This document shows positions 20,663 through 30,653 of a stretch of DNA of 64,000 nucleotides, in pieces. The notes below the pieces were generated by a model. It had not been told where the DNA came from. It searched no databases and saw nothing but the letters and a program-made list of their open reading frames with translations. The stretch's first letter is position 1, and the number at the start of each line of letters is the position of its first letter. The DNA is from Brienomyrus brachyistius (taxonomy: Eukaryota > Chordata > Actinopteri > Osteoglossiformes > Mormyridae). A program made the position numbers and the translations under genes. The stretch is taken from assembly GCF_023856365.1 (NCBI RefSeq), contig NC_064536.1:37006776-37070775 (forward strand). The letters run 5' to 3'.

Positions 20663-23600
20663 ATGAGGGATAGCATGAGCTATGTTGGGACTTCCCTCGA
20701 CCGCTCTGATGATGGTGGTTCTTGTGGTCTCACTAACAGCCAGTCCGCCACCCCAGTCGAACCCCAGGCTCTTGAAGGAGCAAATGAGTTGTTTTACACT
20801 CCAGTTTCAGTCAGTGGTTTGTGTATTTTAAGAGGTATGCTTGATTCAGGGAGTATGTCTTGCACTCTCAGTGAAACGGCTGAAGCACTTCTTAAGGCAG
20901 CTAATGTTCCTTTGGCTGCTCAGCCTGTCCCAGAGTCAGTAGTCCTCGTCGGATGTGGTGGACTGACCACAAAGCCAAAATGCATTTACGAACTGAACAT
21001 TGATGTCTATGGTCTAAAATTTTCAGTACCTACACTGGTTGTGCCTGGTCAACTAGATGATTTCATCGTAGGTAGTAATGTCTTGCGGTCAGTCATTAGT
21101 TCCATGAAATCTTCTGAGAAGTATTGGGATCTTATTTCTTCTCGTTCAGCTAATTCTGACTGTGAACAGTTTCTCCAGCTTATTAGTTGTGTCTCCCGCT
21201 GGTCTAGTTCCATTGTGCCCAATAAAATTGGAACAGTAAAACTCAGACAGGCAATCACACTGCTTCCACGCAGCGAGTATGTAGTGTGGGGAAAGTTGCC
21301 CAGTGAGGCTCCAATGTCACCAGGGAGTACTGTTGTTGTGGAACCAACATCCTCCCGTGCTACACCTAAGAACATTATGGTGGGCCGGGTTGTTACACCT
21401 ATGTGGGGTGACAGATGGGTGCCCATGAAGATCCTGAATGCTTCTCAGCACCCTGTAACCATGCGTCGCAATGCGAAATTGGCGGATGTATTCCCTTGTC
21501 TTGCCCTAGAAGATCTGACCTTCATGCAAGGGCTAGCTAATTCTTCTCGAGTGACTGATGCTTCGTCTCCACAAGCAGTTCCTGATCCTGTACGTAGTCT
21601 TGCGGGGTGTGGATTAGGTGACATTAACATCGAAGGGTGTGAGGTGTCCGGCGAGTGGAAAAATAAGTTGGCAGAGCTTCTTCTTTCGTACCAGGATGTC
21701 TTTTCTCGTGGGAATCTAGATTGTGGTGAAGTGAGAGATTTCGTACACCGTATTAGACTCTCTGATGAGAAGCCATTTAGATTGCCTTACCGCAGGGTTC
21801 CACCAGCTCACTACCATAAGTTAAGAGAGGTTCTGACTGAAATGGAAATGAAGAATATCATCAGTAAGTCAGTGAGTGAGTATGCTTCACCTTTGGTGAT
21901 GGTGTGGAAAAAAGATGGAGGCTTGCGTATTTGTACAGACTTTCAGATGCTGAATGCAAGAACATTCAAGGATGCGCATCCTTTACCGAACCCGGCAGAC
22001 TGTCTTGCGGCTCTTGGTGGTAATGTTTTCTTTAGTACAATGGATTTGACTTCAGGGTTTTACAACATTCCTCTGCATGAAAAAGACAAACATTATACAG
22101 CCTTTACGACTCCTCTTGGGTTGTACGAATATAACCGGTTGCCTCAGGGCCTTTGCAACAGTCCTGCTTCATTCATGCGTATGATGCTCAGTATTTTCGG
22201 GGATCTTAATTTCTCCAATCTCCTTTGTTACTTAGATGACCTACTTGTTTTTGCACCATCGGAGGGTGAAGCTCTGGAGCGTCTGGAGATGGTGTTCTCG
22301 CGTCTTAGAGCTAACAATTTGAAGTTATCCCAGAAGAAGTGTCATTTCCTCCGAAGGTCTGTCCGGTTCTTAGGGCATGTGGTGGGTGAAAGTGGAGTTT
22401 CGGTCGATCAGGAGAAAGTTAATGTCATAACAAAATTCAAGAAGGAGGACTTGATGGAAGCAGACGGCTGCACTCCATCTCAGAAGAAGGTTCGATCCTT
22501 TCTCGGCATGGTCATGTTTTACCAGCACTTTATTCCAGATTGTTCATCTCTGGCTAAACCGCTGTTTGGTTTGACTGCAGGTCAGAAACGTGTGCAAAAG
22601 GGCCGATCAATGCGAAAGAAACCAGGAACATTCCGTGTGCTAACACCAAGTGATTGGTCTTCAGCTTGCGATAAGTCTTTTGCTGATCTTAAATCTGCTC
22701 TGTTGGGCAGCACTGTCCTAGCACATCCTGACTCCAGTCGTCCGTTTGTTCTGTCCACTGATGCTTCGCTTGATGGTCTCGGAGCTGTACTTTCGCAGGT
22801 CCCGGAGGGGGAGGAGAAAGCTAGGCCGGTAGCCTTTGCCAGTAAATCCCTTACACGTAGTCAGGTTAATTATCCTGCATACAAGTTGGAGTTTCTTGCC
22901 TTAAAGTGGGCAGTGTGCGACAAGTTTAGTCATTGGCTCAAGGGTCATGAGTTTACGGTATGGACAGACAACAATCCATTGTCTTATATTTTAACCAAGC
23001 CGAAGCTGGACGCTTGCGAGCAGCGATGGGTGTCAAAACTAGCTGCTTATTCTTTCGACATCAAGTATATTCCTGGCAGACAGAATGTGGTGGCTGATGC
23101 ATTGAGCAGGGAGCCCTTTGTGAAACCACTTTACCGTCGGCTAATGTCGGAATCATACTCTGTGTTGCTTGACCAGACGCAGGGTGTGAGGCATGAGCTT
23201 CTTCAGGATGCTTTTCGGCTTTCTTGCATGCCTCACTCGCTTGTGCATTCAGACGCTGCATCTGCCCCGTTGTCATCTGAGGTGGTCTCTTCTTTATTGT
23301 CCGCACATGATGGTTGGGAGTCAGCCTCAGCCCAGCGTGCATTGACTTTGGCTGGAAGCCTGAGTGATGTGGTCCCTCCTGCTAACGAGGTGTTTCAAAC
23401 CCTTTCCCTGTCTGACTTACAGTCCCATCAGAGCCAAGATCAGGTAATCGCCAGTGTGGTACCTTACGTGGTGAGGAAGCGTAGGCCTTCGAGGCGGGAA
23501 CGAGCCCATGTGACTGTTCAGACATTAAAACTTCTAAAGCAGTGGGATAAGTTGACAATATTGAATGGTGTCCTGTATCGTGTCACGAAAGATCCTATGA

Positions 23601-24220
23601 CTAAACATAAGCGATTCCAATTTGTGGTTCCTAAGTCCTTGAGATCACTTGCACTAACTGGTATTCACGATAGTGCTGGTCATCAGGGCTTTCCCCGTAC
23701 TCTGTCTCTTGCTCGGCAGCGCTTCTTCTGGTGTGACATGGAGAAAGATGTTCGTGCCCACGTGAAAACATGTAGGCGATGTGTTGTCAGTAAGACTCCT
23801 GAACCTTCAGCGAGAGCTCCCTTGGAGAATATTAAGACCTCAGCTCCACTTGAGCTGGTCTGTATTGACTTTTGGTCAGCAGAACATAATGATAAGTCTG
23901 TAGATGTGTTGGTGATTACTGACCATTTTACTAAGCTGGCACATGCTTTTCCTTGTCGGGACCAAACAGCAAAGACCGTGGCAAAGAAACTTTGGGATGG
24001 GTTCTTTTGTGTTTATGGCTTTCCTGAAAGACTGCACTCTGATCAGGGCACGAGTTTTGGCAGTGAGTTACTTGCTGAGCTTCTAGAGTTGACCAATATT
24101 GAGAAGTCACGGACCACACCGTACCATCCGATGGGTAATGGTGGAACTGAGAGGTTAACATGCTGCGATCGCTGCCTCCAGCAGCAAAGCACAAGTGGCC
24201 ACAGTTGGTACAAAGTATGA
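20663..24220 (+). pseudogene. pol: Gypsy element 1 Pol, up to the integrase frameshift
   Basis: Aspartic protease with LDSGS at residues 60-64. Reverse transcriptase follows, with STMDLTSGFYNIP (catalytic D461) and CYLDDLLVFA (523-526). RNase H has STDASLDGLGAVLS (D700) and WTDNNPL (D769). Integrase has a zinc domain (H1002, H1007, C1037, C1040), then D1069, D1127 and E1163, a DD35E triad. Directly after E1163 a short deletion changes the frame, and the frame ends 22 residues later at 24220. The remaining integrase continues at 24160. Everything before the break is uninterrupted, so the damage is recent. Confidence 0.9.
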
Positions 24221-25158
24221 CTTTTGTTTATAATTGCACTGTCCATGAGACCACTGGCTTTGCCCCATTTTTCCTCATGTTTGGTCGGGTTCCCAGACTG
24301 CCAGTCGATTTAGTTTTCAGAAATGTCCTTCGCGATCCCTCGGTGTGTGATTATGATAAGTATGTGAAGTCCTTAGTGGATAACCTTCGTTCAGCAATGC
24401 TTCTTGCTCAAAAGAATTCCACTGCTGAGCAGCGACACCAGGCTCAACAATACAATAAGAGAGCCAAAGGTTATGCCTTGTGCATTGGTGATGCTGTACT
24501 GGTAGCTAACAAAGGTGTAAGGGGGAAACACAAATTAGCTGATAAGTGGGAACCTGTATTGTATACAGTGGTAGAGTCAAATCCCTCCACTCACGTCTAT
24601 CGGGTCAAGGATGGCAATGGCAATGTGAGAGTTGTCCATCGCAATTTACTTCTCCACGCTGGGTTTCTGCCACTGGGGGAATGCCTTTCTGATGGGCCTG
24701 TCTCCCAGAGGACTGAAGGTAATAATGTGCTCTCTTCAGTTGTGAGTAATGACAATTTGTCAGTAGTTGATTCTGATGTACCCTCATCTGTGCTTTCTCC
24801 AGCTGGCTCCTTACAGGATCTCTTTGCTGGTGTTGATCACGTTGGATCTGAAGGTTGTGATACCTCTCCAGTCAGTAGTCAGACGGCGGCTGCACAGCCA
24901 GATACCCCTTGTACAGAGACTGCAGTTGATACCTCTAGTCCGACATGTCATAATTTGGTAGACTCTAGGGGTTCTCCTAGTGAAGGTGCTGTAGTTGTAT
25001 CTCCTTTACCCCACATCCTTTCCCACCCTGGGTTTAGCCAGCCTCAAGTTAATGTAGGTGAGGGCTCTCGTGTTTCACGGTTTGGGAGGATGATTAAACC
25101 TGTTCGACGGTTGCTTGAGTCTATGTCACATGTTGTTCCCTCCTTTGAGAGTAGATAG
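24160..25158 (+). pseudogene. Gypsy element 1 integrase C-terminus
   Basis: The correct frame resumes at MLRSLPPAAKHKWPQL, followed by YNCTVHETTGFAPFFLMFGR, the usual segment after the catalytic Glu. A chromatin- or DNA-binding-type end follows with ADKWEPVLYTVVESNPSTHVYRVKDGNG. The last 130 residues are Ser/Val-rich and of unknown role. The ATG at 24160 is internal, not a real start. It overlaps the preceding frame by 61 bases because of the frameshift. Confidence 0.85.
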
Positions 25159-25504
25159 ATTGGAGGCACATTAGTGCTTGTTTTTTTCTTTGTTTCTTTT
25201 TGTTATTTGGCACATTGAATGGTGTTTTTCCTCTCTTATTTTTTTTTCTATTAAGTCCTGTATGTACCATGATGTTGCTGTCATGGGTGTTAACAGTCAT
25301 TGGACTGAGCTGTGTAGTGTATATGGCACTATGGTTTCCCGAGGATGTTCTTTGAGGTTTTGCAAGGCGCCATGCATGCTTCAAGTGCTCCTTGACCCTA
25401 CTTTGGGGTAGTTGATTCACTGGGTTATACTGTGTTTGTATAATGCTCTTTCCTGGTCTTTTTTTTTTTCTCTCTCCCGCCCTATGTAAGAATTTTGTGT
25501 AATT

Positions 25505-25517
25505 CTAGGGGGGTGAA
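25505..25517 (+). promoter_or_regulatory. Polypurine tract of Gypsy element 1
   Basis: The purine-rich string aggggggtgaa lies directly before the 3-prime LTR, the usual site for plus-strand priming. The 346 bp between the pol stop at 25158 and this site hold no gene. Confidence 0.6.
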
Positions 25518-26159
25518 TGTAACAAAGTTGTTTTGGTATGTATAATTACTCAAAATTCCTTATTTATTAAAATCCTGGTAAAATGAATAGGAGAGGGAGT
25601 AAGGAGAATTCCCAGAAGGCCCTGCTTCATGGTGCCTCCCACTGGTTAAAAGGGGGCGTGACGTGTTTCCTCTTCCTCTTTCCCTGTCTCTTCGAGGAAG
25701 AGGTAACATGGCTCTCTCATTAATCTAATTAAATAGAAAATAATCCTTTTATTATTATATAAAATTCCTGTAATAAAAGTTTAAACATATCATTATTAAT
25801 ATATATCAAGCAATATTTTAATGTATGAACTTAATTTGGTTTGTGTTTTTCTTTTTATTGTCGGGGTGCACATGGGCAGAATGTTGAGCTGCTACATGCT
25901 GCTGGGGAATTAATACTTTGCTCTTCATTACCAGAGAGGAAAAGACACGTGCCAATAAAGGGACGTCGGATCCCGAGTCCAGAGGAAGCCACGTGGTGTC
26001 GTCTCTCCCTCTCCCGCACCCACACACCACACACAACAAAAAAAATACACAACGCAGAGTGAGAGCATCAGCTCTCGGACTTTAACCAGGACTATGTTTT
26101 AACTGGACTCGCTTGGTGCGATCGGGCCGTAAACAAAGACCCAAACGAGACCGGTTACA
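25518..26159 (+). repeat. 3-prime LTR of Gypsy element 1
   Basis: 642 bp, same length as the 5-prime LTR and nearly identical. The CTTG duplication follows directly, and then the interrupted LTR-B sequence resumes (catacctggatcc). Confidence 0.9.
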
Positions 26160-26321
26160 CTTGCATACCTGGATCCTGGTCTTCCTGTGCGAGATCCCCT
26201 GACATGGGCCTCGTTTTAAAAAAAATAAGGCTATTATACAAACCGGTGGGGGTTTCAGTCTACCCCTGCTAAGTGTCGCGATACAGTTTCTCACCAGGTC
26301 TTTTTCAATGGGGCTAATTAA

Positions 26322-26981
26322 ATGGAGCACGCTAGGAAAATGTATCTGGTTCCTAAGGAGCAGCTTGAAAAACTGCATAATGCCTCAGCTCCTAAAGATA
26401 CAATTAGGCAGACTGCCGAAAGCGAACTGGACATTGCAATACGCAACATTTTATCAAGAACAGATGTTGCTGACCACGAAAAGGTCCGCTTACACACAGA
26501 GGTGCTACAGAGATATTTGACTTTGGCCAGGCAAAGTGATAATGAGCCTGTATCTTTGACACTTCCTCCTGAAGAGGCAGGGGCAGCACACGCCACGGTT
26601 GCTGATGATGCTGGGGCCCCCATCATGGATGATGTTATTAAAAATGTTGAATCGCATAACAAGAAAAAGGTTAAATATATGATGGATAAAATGCTTGAAA
26701 ACTATGCCGTCACTGCATGGAATCCGCGCAGGGAGTTTGTTTTTAATGGTAAAACTATAGCTGAATCCCACATGCTAGATTTGCTTAAAAACATTATCAA
26801 CCCGCATAATGTGAACGAAGGGAGAAGATCAGTGGGATGGGGCAAATTTCTACAAGGATTGGCAAGACTCAACATGCCTTGCACCCTCATACCCAACCAA
26901 GATGTCTGCCGTCTCATAGAAACGATTAAGAACAACCCCGAGGTATTAGTCGGTCACCACGAACCCCACAGAAATTCTTAA
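26322..26981 (+). CDS. Maverick conserved protein of unknown function
   Basis: 219 residues, intact. The N-terminal half (KMYLVPKEQLEKL at 6-18, then DIAIRNILSRTDVADHEKVRLHTEVLQRYL) is charged and probably helical or coiled coil. The C-terminal part, after residue 130, has FNGKTIAESHMLDLLKNII and GWGKFLQGLARLNMP. I recall similar proteins next to the morphogenesis genes of fish Mavericks, but I know no function. It converges with the capsid/protease frame on the opposite strand. In the ancestral element it followed the ATPase; now 13 kb of insertions separate them. Confidence 0.6.
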   Translation: MEHARKMYLVPKEQLEKLHNASAPKDTIRQTAESELDIAIRNILSRTDVADHEKVRLHTEVLQRYLTLARQSDNEPVSLTLPPEEAGAAHATVADDAGAPIMDDVIKNVESHNKKKVKYMMDKMLENYAVTAWNPRREFVFNGKTIAESHMLDLLKNIINPHNVNEGRRSVGWGKFLQGLARLNMPCTLIPNQDVCRLIETIKNNPEVLVGHHEPHRNS

Positions 26982-27121
26982 GACCAGACTGGCTTGTGTT
27001 TTAAAATGCTTTTGTACTTACTTAATTAATACGCTAAAACGATATTTTTTTTATTTGACATACACAGTCTTTTTCAAAGCCTCACAACATCTCACCATTT
27101 GCATTTTGGTAAATACATTTT

Positions 27122-27664
27122 TCACACGATTGATATATTTAAATTTAGAAACAAAATGAAAACCATAGCAACGTTATCTTTTAAATCATTGCTATAAAAC
27201 AATAGAATTTTATAAAAAGAAAAGCATCTAAAGCGGTTAATCAAATAAAAAAAGCAATGTTGTCCACACGTCACACTGAGATCATCTTTAACCTGCTTTG
27301 CATTGTAAAAAAGCCGGTCACAGTTTCTTGTCATAAAAGCGTTTATGGCCCTCGGAAAGCTGGGGTGATCCGGAGGATTTCCATACGAGTCGAAAAACGC
27401 TGCGGTGCGGTGCTCTACAGTTTTAGGCAGCTGCCCTAGAAACAAATGTTCTTGCGCGCAGACCCGGCTGGCCGCAGCCATGCAGACTCTCTCGATCGGG
27501 TATTTCGCATTGGCTTTCAGCAAAGCGCTCGCGTGCCCCAGTTCGATAGTTTGACACAGGGACGCCACTACTATTTTGAGCGAGTTCTGTTCAGCGGCAT
27601 CTCCGCTCATGAGGCAAAACTCATCTTTGTTTTCGGACCATTTTAATTTTGACATCGACCCCAT
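27122..27664 (-). pseudogene. Maverick capsid middle segment fused to protease C-terminus
   Basis: An accidental 180-codon frame. Residues 8-82 (including DEFCLMSGDAAEQN, HASALLKANAKYPIERVCM and SRVCAQEHLFLGQLPK) continue the major capsid protein. From about residue 84 the sequence is a cysteine protease of the adenovirus type: AAFFDSYGNPPDH with the acidic catalytic residue (D92) and VTCGQHCFFYL with the likely catalytic Cys (C133). The capsid C-terminal half and the protease N-terminus with its active-site His are missing. A deletion therefore joins two genes near 27418. Neither product is functional. Confidence 0.7.
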
Positions 27665-28245
27665 TTAGCATTAGCCGCTCCTGAAAAAATGTCAGAGTGT
27701 ATTGGATCCATCAAATCGAAAACACTACTTCTTTTTGAAATTGCGGCTATTTTCTCTGACCCGGCATTATCGCTATGGGGGTCAGTCTCATCCAAACCTC
27801 CACTGCTATCTTTGAAAAACAACCCGCAGGTAAACTGTCTGGAGAGCGTACCAACGCTATAATTAAGCAGGCACTCTTTCATCGCTCTGTAAGGGTAAGT
27901 GTTGCTAAATTGAATCACTAGCCGGTCACCCAGGGATACGTCCACTTGTGAGAAAATGAAAGCGATCAGGTAATTTATGATGCCCACATTTGCACCTGCG
28001 TCAATGTTTGCACCGTTAGCTCTTGTGATCCGACACCGGAGATGCAGTAGCGTGTTGTTGAGATCTAGGTAATCTTCCCCATTACCAGCGATAAAAAACT
28101 CCAGGGGGGCGTTATTAGTTAAGGCTGAGAGTGGTGGCATTTCCACGTATATATTCTTATCAATGCTTGCTTGTGTGTATGTTAATGCAAAAATGTCCAA
28201 TTCTGATTTCATACACTCTTCCGACATGTTGTGTATGAGGGCCAT
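27643..28245 (-). pseudogene. Maverick major capsid protein, N-terminal part
   Basis: 200 residues. It begins MALIHNMSEECMKSELDIFAL and includes NAPLEFFIAGNGEDYLDLNN, a strand-rich pattern expected for a double jelly-roll capsid protein of Maverick/adintovirus type. The conserved frame leaves this ORF near 27680 (one frameshift), continues briefly in the third frame, then enters 27664-27122. The start overlaps the region of the preceding gene stop (28250), as expected in a compact operon-like array. The role would be the main shell protein. Confidence 0.75.
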
Positions 28246-28249
28246 AGAT

Positions 28250-28651
28250 TTAGATAATGTATCTTCTTCTCTGTACTTTTTTGGCCACCTTCTTCTCTTG
28301 CTTCATTTTGACTACTGTGCCTCTCTTGGGTATTGCTCTGCGTTTTTTAGCAGCTGTAATTCGATCCCCAGGGGGTCTATGACGCTTGCCATGCGCCAGC
28401 ACCATGAACCCCAAGCCCTCTTGTGGTTGCGCTGTCAATTGACCCATTATAGCACCTGTTACCACGTCTTTAGCGATATTTCGTGCGGCCAATTTTAAAT
28501 GTGGTTTCACCATTTTGAAAGTCATTTTCAGAAATGGCACTGCCATTCTGAGGAGTCCTCGAAAAAGGCGACTCAGACCCCCACCGCACATGACCAGGGC
28601 TCCATTGTATCCGGTGAGACCGTTACCCGCCTGGTTTCTGTAGTATTCCAC
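28250..28651 (-). CDS. Maverick basic minor core/capsid protein (adenovirus pVI/pX-like)
   Basis: 133 residues, intact. The N-terminus has a glycine-rich turn (MCGGGLSRLFRGLLRMAVPF), a probable amphipathic helix. The middle is KPHLKLAARNIAKDVVTGAI, and the C-terminal 50 residues are strongly basic (HGKRHRPPGD, AAKKRRAIPKR, KKVAKKVQRRR). This resembles the small DNA-binding or membrane-active minor proteins of Mavericks and adintoviruses. It lies between penton and capsid genes. The assignment comes from composition and position, so the exact adenoviral counterpart is uncertain. Confidence 0.65.
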   Translation of the reverse strand: MEYYRNQAGNGLTGYNGALVMCGGGLSRLFRGLLRMAVPFLKMTFKMVKPHLKLAARNIAKDVVTGAIMGQLTAQPQEGLGFMVLAHGKRHRPPGDRITAAKKRRAIPKRGTVVKMKQEKKVAKKVQRRRYII

Positions 28652-28689
28652 ATACCTATGTGGATCTGAAAAGCCGTCGGCGCTGTATA

Positions 28690-29452
28690 TTATTGGGGGT
28701 AGTACTGCTTAACCGGTCTGAAATGCAGTTTTACGCTCGTTTTCCCGTATCGGAAGGGTATCGCCTTGTTCTGGTCAGACTTTAACTCGCTGACTATATT
28801 ATCAATGTGATTCTTGCAGAGCAACACATACAGTAATGAATCCTATCGTAAGATATTGTGATCATCGAGTTGTGTTCCCCCGCTATATGTACACCCCGTA
28901 AAAGAGGCACGTAGCTGTCACCCACTCTTTGAAGCTCGACAATGTCTGAATACACGTAAATCGTGTAAAAGACGGCGCTTATGTCAGTGGGGTTCAGAGC
29001 TGATGGTCTTTTGCCAATCTTCTGAAATACATCAGGAACAAACCCCAGCATCCGTGCAAGGTTACCTTCACTTTCAAGGCCACGTGTGGTGGTCCAACCG
29101 TATATACTTCGTTTTTTATTACGCTATAGTCACATTTTAGTTTTGACATTCCTAGAGCATTGTTCGTCTCACTGATTAGTTTTTCAATATCTCTGTAATG
29201 TCCCGCCTTTAGCTGTATTGCATGGTTGGCGGTATTGACATCCCCCCGGTCACGTAAAATAATCACGTAAAATTCTTCTACCTGCGTATCCCATGTACGC
29301 GGGTAATGGATTTCAGCTAATATTACTTCCCATTTACCATTCAGATAAATCGGTTTGGCTAGTTTTGTCGTATAGCTTGATATGGTATTGTGCGGGAAAA
29401 CATCCATAGATGCATTGCTTGGGAGCGTGACATAAAAGCCCCTTTCCTCCAT
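28690..29452 (-). pseudogene. Maverick penton-like minor capsid protein
   Basis: The N-terminal 120 residues (frame from 29452) include GFYVTLPSNASMDVFPHNTI, YTTKLAKPIYLNGKWEVILA and EIHYPRTWDT, the recognisable start of the single jelly-roll penton protein of Mavericks. A frameshift near 29060 moves the sequence to the frame starting 29051 (GFVPDVFQKIGKRPS, IYVYSDIVELQRVGDSYVPL). Another shift near 28815 leads to a C-terminus ending FRPVKQYYPQ and TAA at 28690-28692. It would form capsid vertices. Confidence 0.72.
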
Positions 29453-29544
29453 GGCTGCTTTTGATGGAACTGCACACTACACACACGGGCCATCGCACTT
29501 ATATGTCAACTACTTGGTTAGCAGGAACCCAGCTGTTAAATTTG

Positions 29545-30547
29545 TCAGGCCATCTCTGCCATTTCACTAAAAACTTTTTTTACCACGCTGCGTTTTTTTC
29601 CGATTTTCTCAACTTTGAAGTGTTTGTCTTTGTCTAGTCTGATCTTTTGTAACTCTTTAGCGTAAAATGTGTCCTCTATGATTTCACCATCATAATCTTT
29701 TAACCTATACACTGGCGGTGCTCTAGGCAGACGTTCGGCGACTGTAAAATACTCGTCCGCATAAGTTTGCTCATATCCTTTAGTAAATTTTCCACGTGCT
29801 TTCGACACCCTGACCACATCCCCAATTTTAAACTTATAACGATGCTTTTCAGATGTACTCAGCATCAAACTATACATGTGGTTGAAGACTTGGGCTGCGT
29901 TCTGTGCATTTACCTCAACCAGCTTCATTTTAATGCTACTGTGGTGGGTGTTATTGTAAGCACTCGCTAGATCTTGTACAATGTCCACATACCTTCTTGT
30001 ATTATAAGCTGTAAAATAACGCCACATCTGTGTCTTTAATGTGCGGTTAAACCTTTCCACTACAGATGCCTTGACATCGTTACCAGTGGCGAAATGTATT
30101 ATTCCATGTTTCTCGGTAAGCTTATGAAATGACGTGTTAAAAAACTTTAGCTTTTTGGGGGTCCTGCTTTCAGAGAGAATGTTTCCAAACATTTTCTTTA
30201 CCTCTGCCCCCGTCTTGCTTTTAAGACACCGCACCCATGCATATTTTTATAGAATGTCTATACACGGTAACATGTATTTAAAATCGTCATTCTGTCATGT
30301 CCACCAAGTCAGCTTGCCATTCAGAATCGATATTAGTCACAAAGACTCTATTCCTTTTAAAGTTAAACCTAATCGGTTTATGTAATGTGTATGCATCTTC
30401 ACCAGATAGCCATGTAGCAACTTGTTTCTTATTTATATTACACACACCTTCTTCATCTATCAGAGATCTGTATAATCTGTCGAGGCCTCCAAAAGACCCA
30501 GGGTTTGATGGTGTATAATAAACACGTTTCAAGTGCTTGTTATCCAT
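29545..30547 (-). pseudogene. Maverick retrovirus-type integrase
   Basis: The N-terminal piece (30547-30287) reads MDNKHLKRVYYTPSNPGSFG and later SEWQADLVDMTE, which holds the first catalytic Asp. After a frameshift the second piece (30234-29545) has KASVVERFNRTLKTQMW with the catalytic Glu and a C-terminal domain with YKFKIGDVVRVSKARGKF. No Asp stands about 35 residues before that Glu. The remnant near 49.68 kb has a short Asp-containing segment (QTDHGG) at this point which is deleted here. The gene is inactive both by frameshift and by loss of the second catalytic Asp. It would insert the element in the genome. Confidence 0.85.
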
Positions 30548-30653
30548 CGTGAGCCTCTAGCAATAATGACACAGTGTTTTTTCAGTCAATTCATTTTTAA
30601 AAATTATGTAATGTAAAAATTGTCAGAAAGATTTTGATCGCATAGTCCAGCGT

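Larger units (their letters stand above)
18047..26159 (+). mobile_element. Ty3/Gypsy LTR retrotransposon, element 1
   Basis: 8113 bp with two 642 bp LTRs (18047-18688 and 25518-26159), a 4 bp target duplication CTTG (18043-18046 and 26160-26163), a primer-binding site after the 5-prime LTR, gag (19191-20648), pol (20663-25158) and a G-rich polypurine tract just before the 3-prime LTR. Order protease, reverse transcriptase, RNase H, integrase identifies Ty3/Gypsy. By eye the LTRs differ at only three positions. Pol has one frameshift in integrase. Confidence 0.92.
13393..26204 (+). mobile_element. Second LTR-B solo LTR, split by L2 and Gypsy insertions
   Basis: Three pieces (13393-13608, 17844-18046 and 26164-26204) add up to 460 bp and align in order with the 459 bp solo LTR at 638-1096. 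Shared landmarks are tcacaccc near the start, gacccgctcccg...gcacgtcctgttccc in the middle, aataaacc, and gcatacctggatc...ctgaca at the end. The L2 LINE entered between pieces 1 and 2 and the Gypsy element between pieces 2 and 3. The LTR itself lies in Maverick sequence between the ATPase and the gene at 26322. Its own target duplication is no longer clear. Confidence 0.75.
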
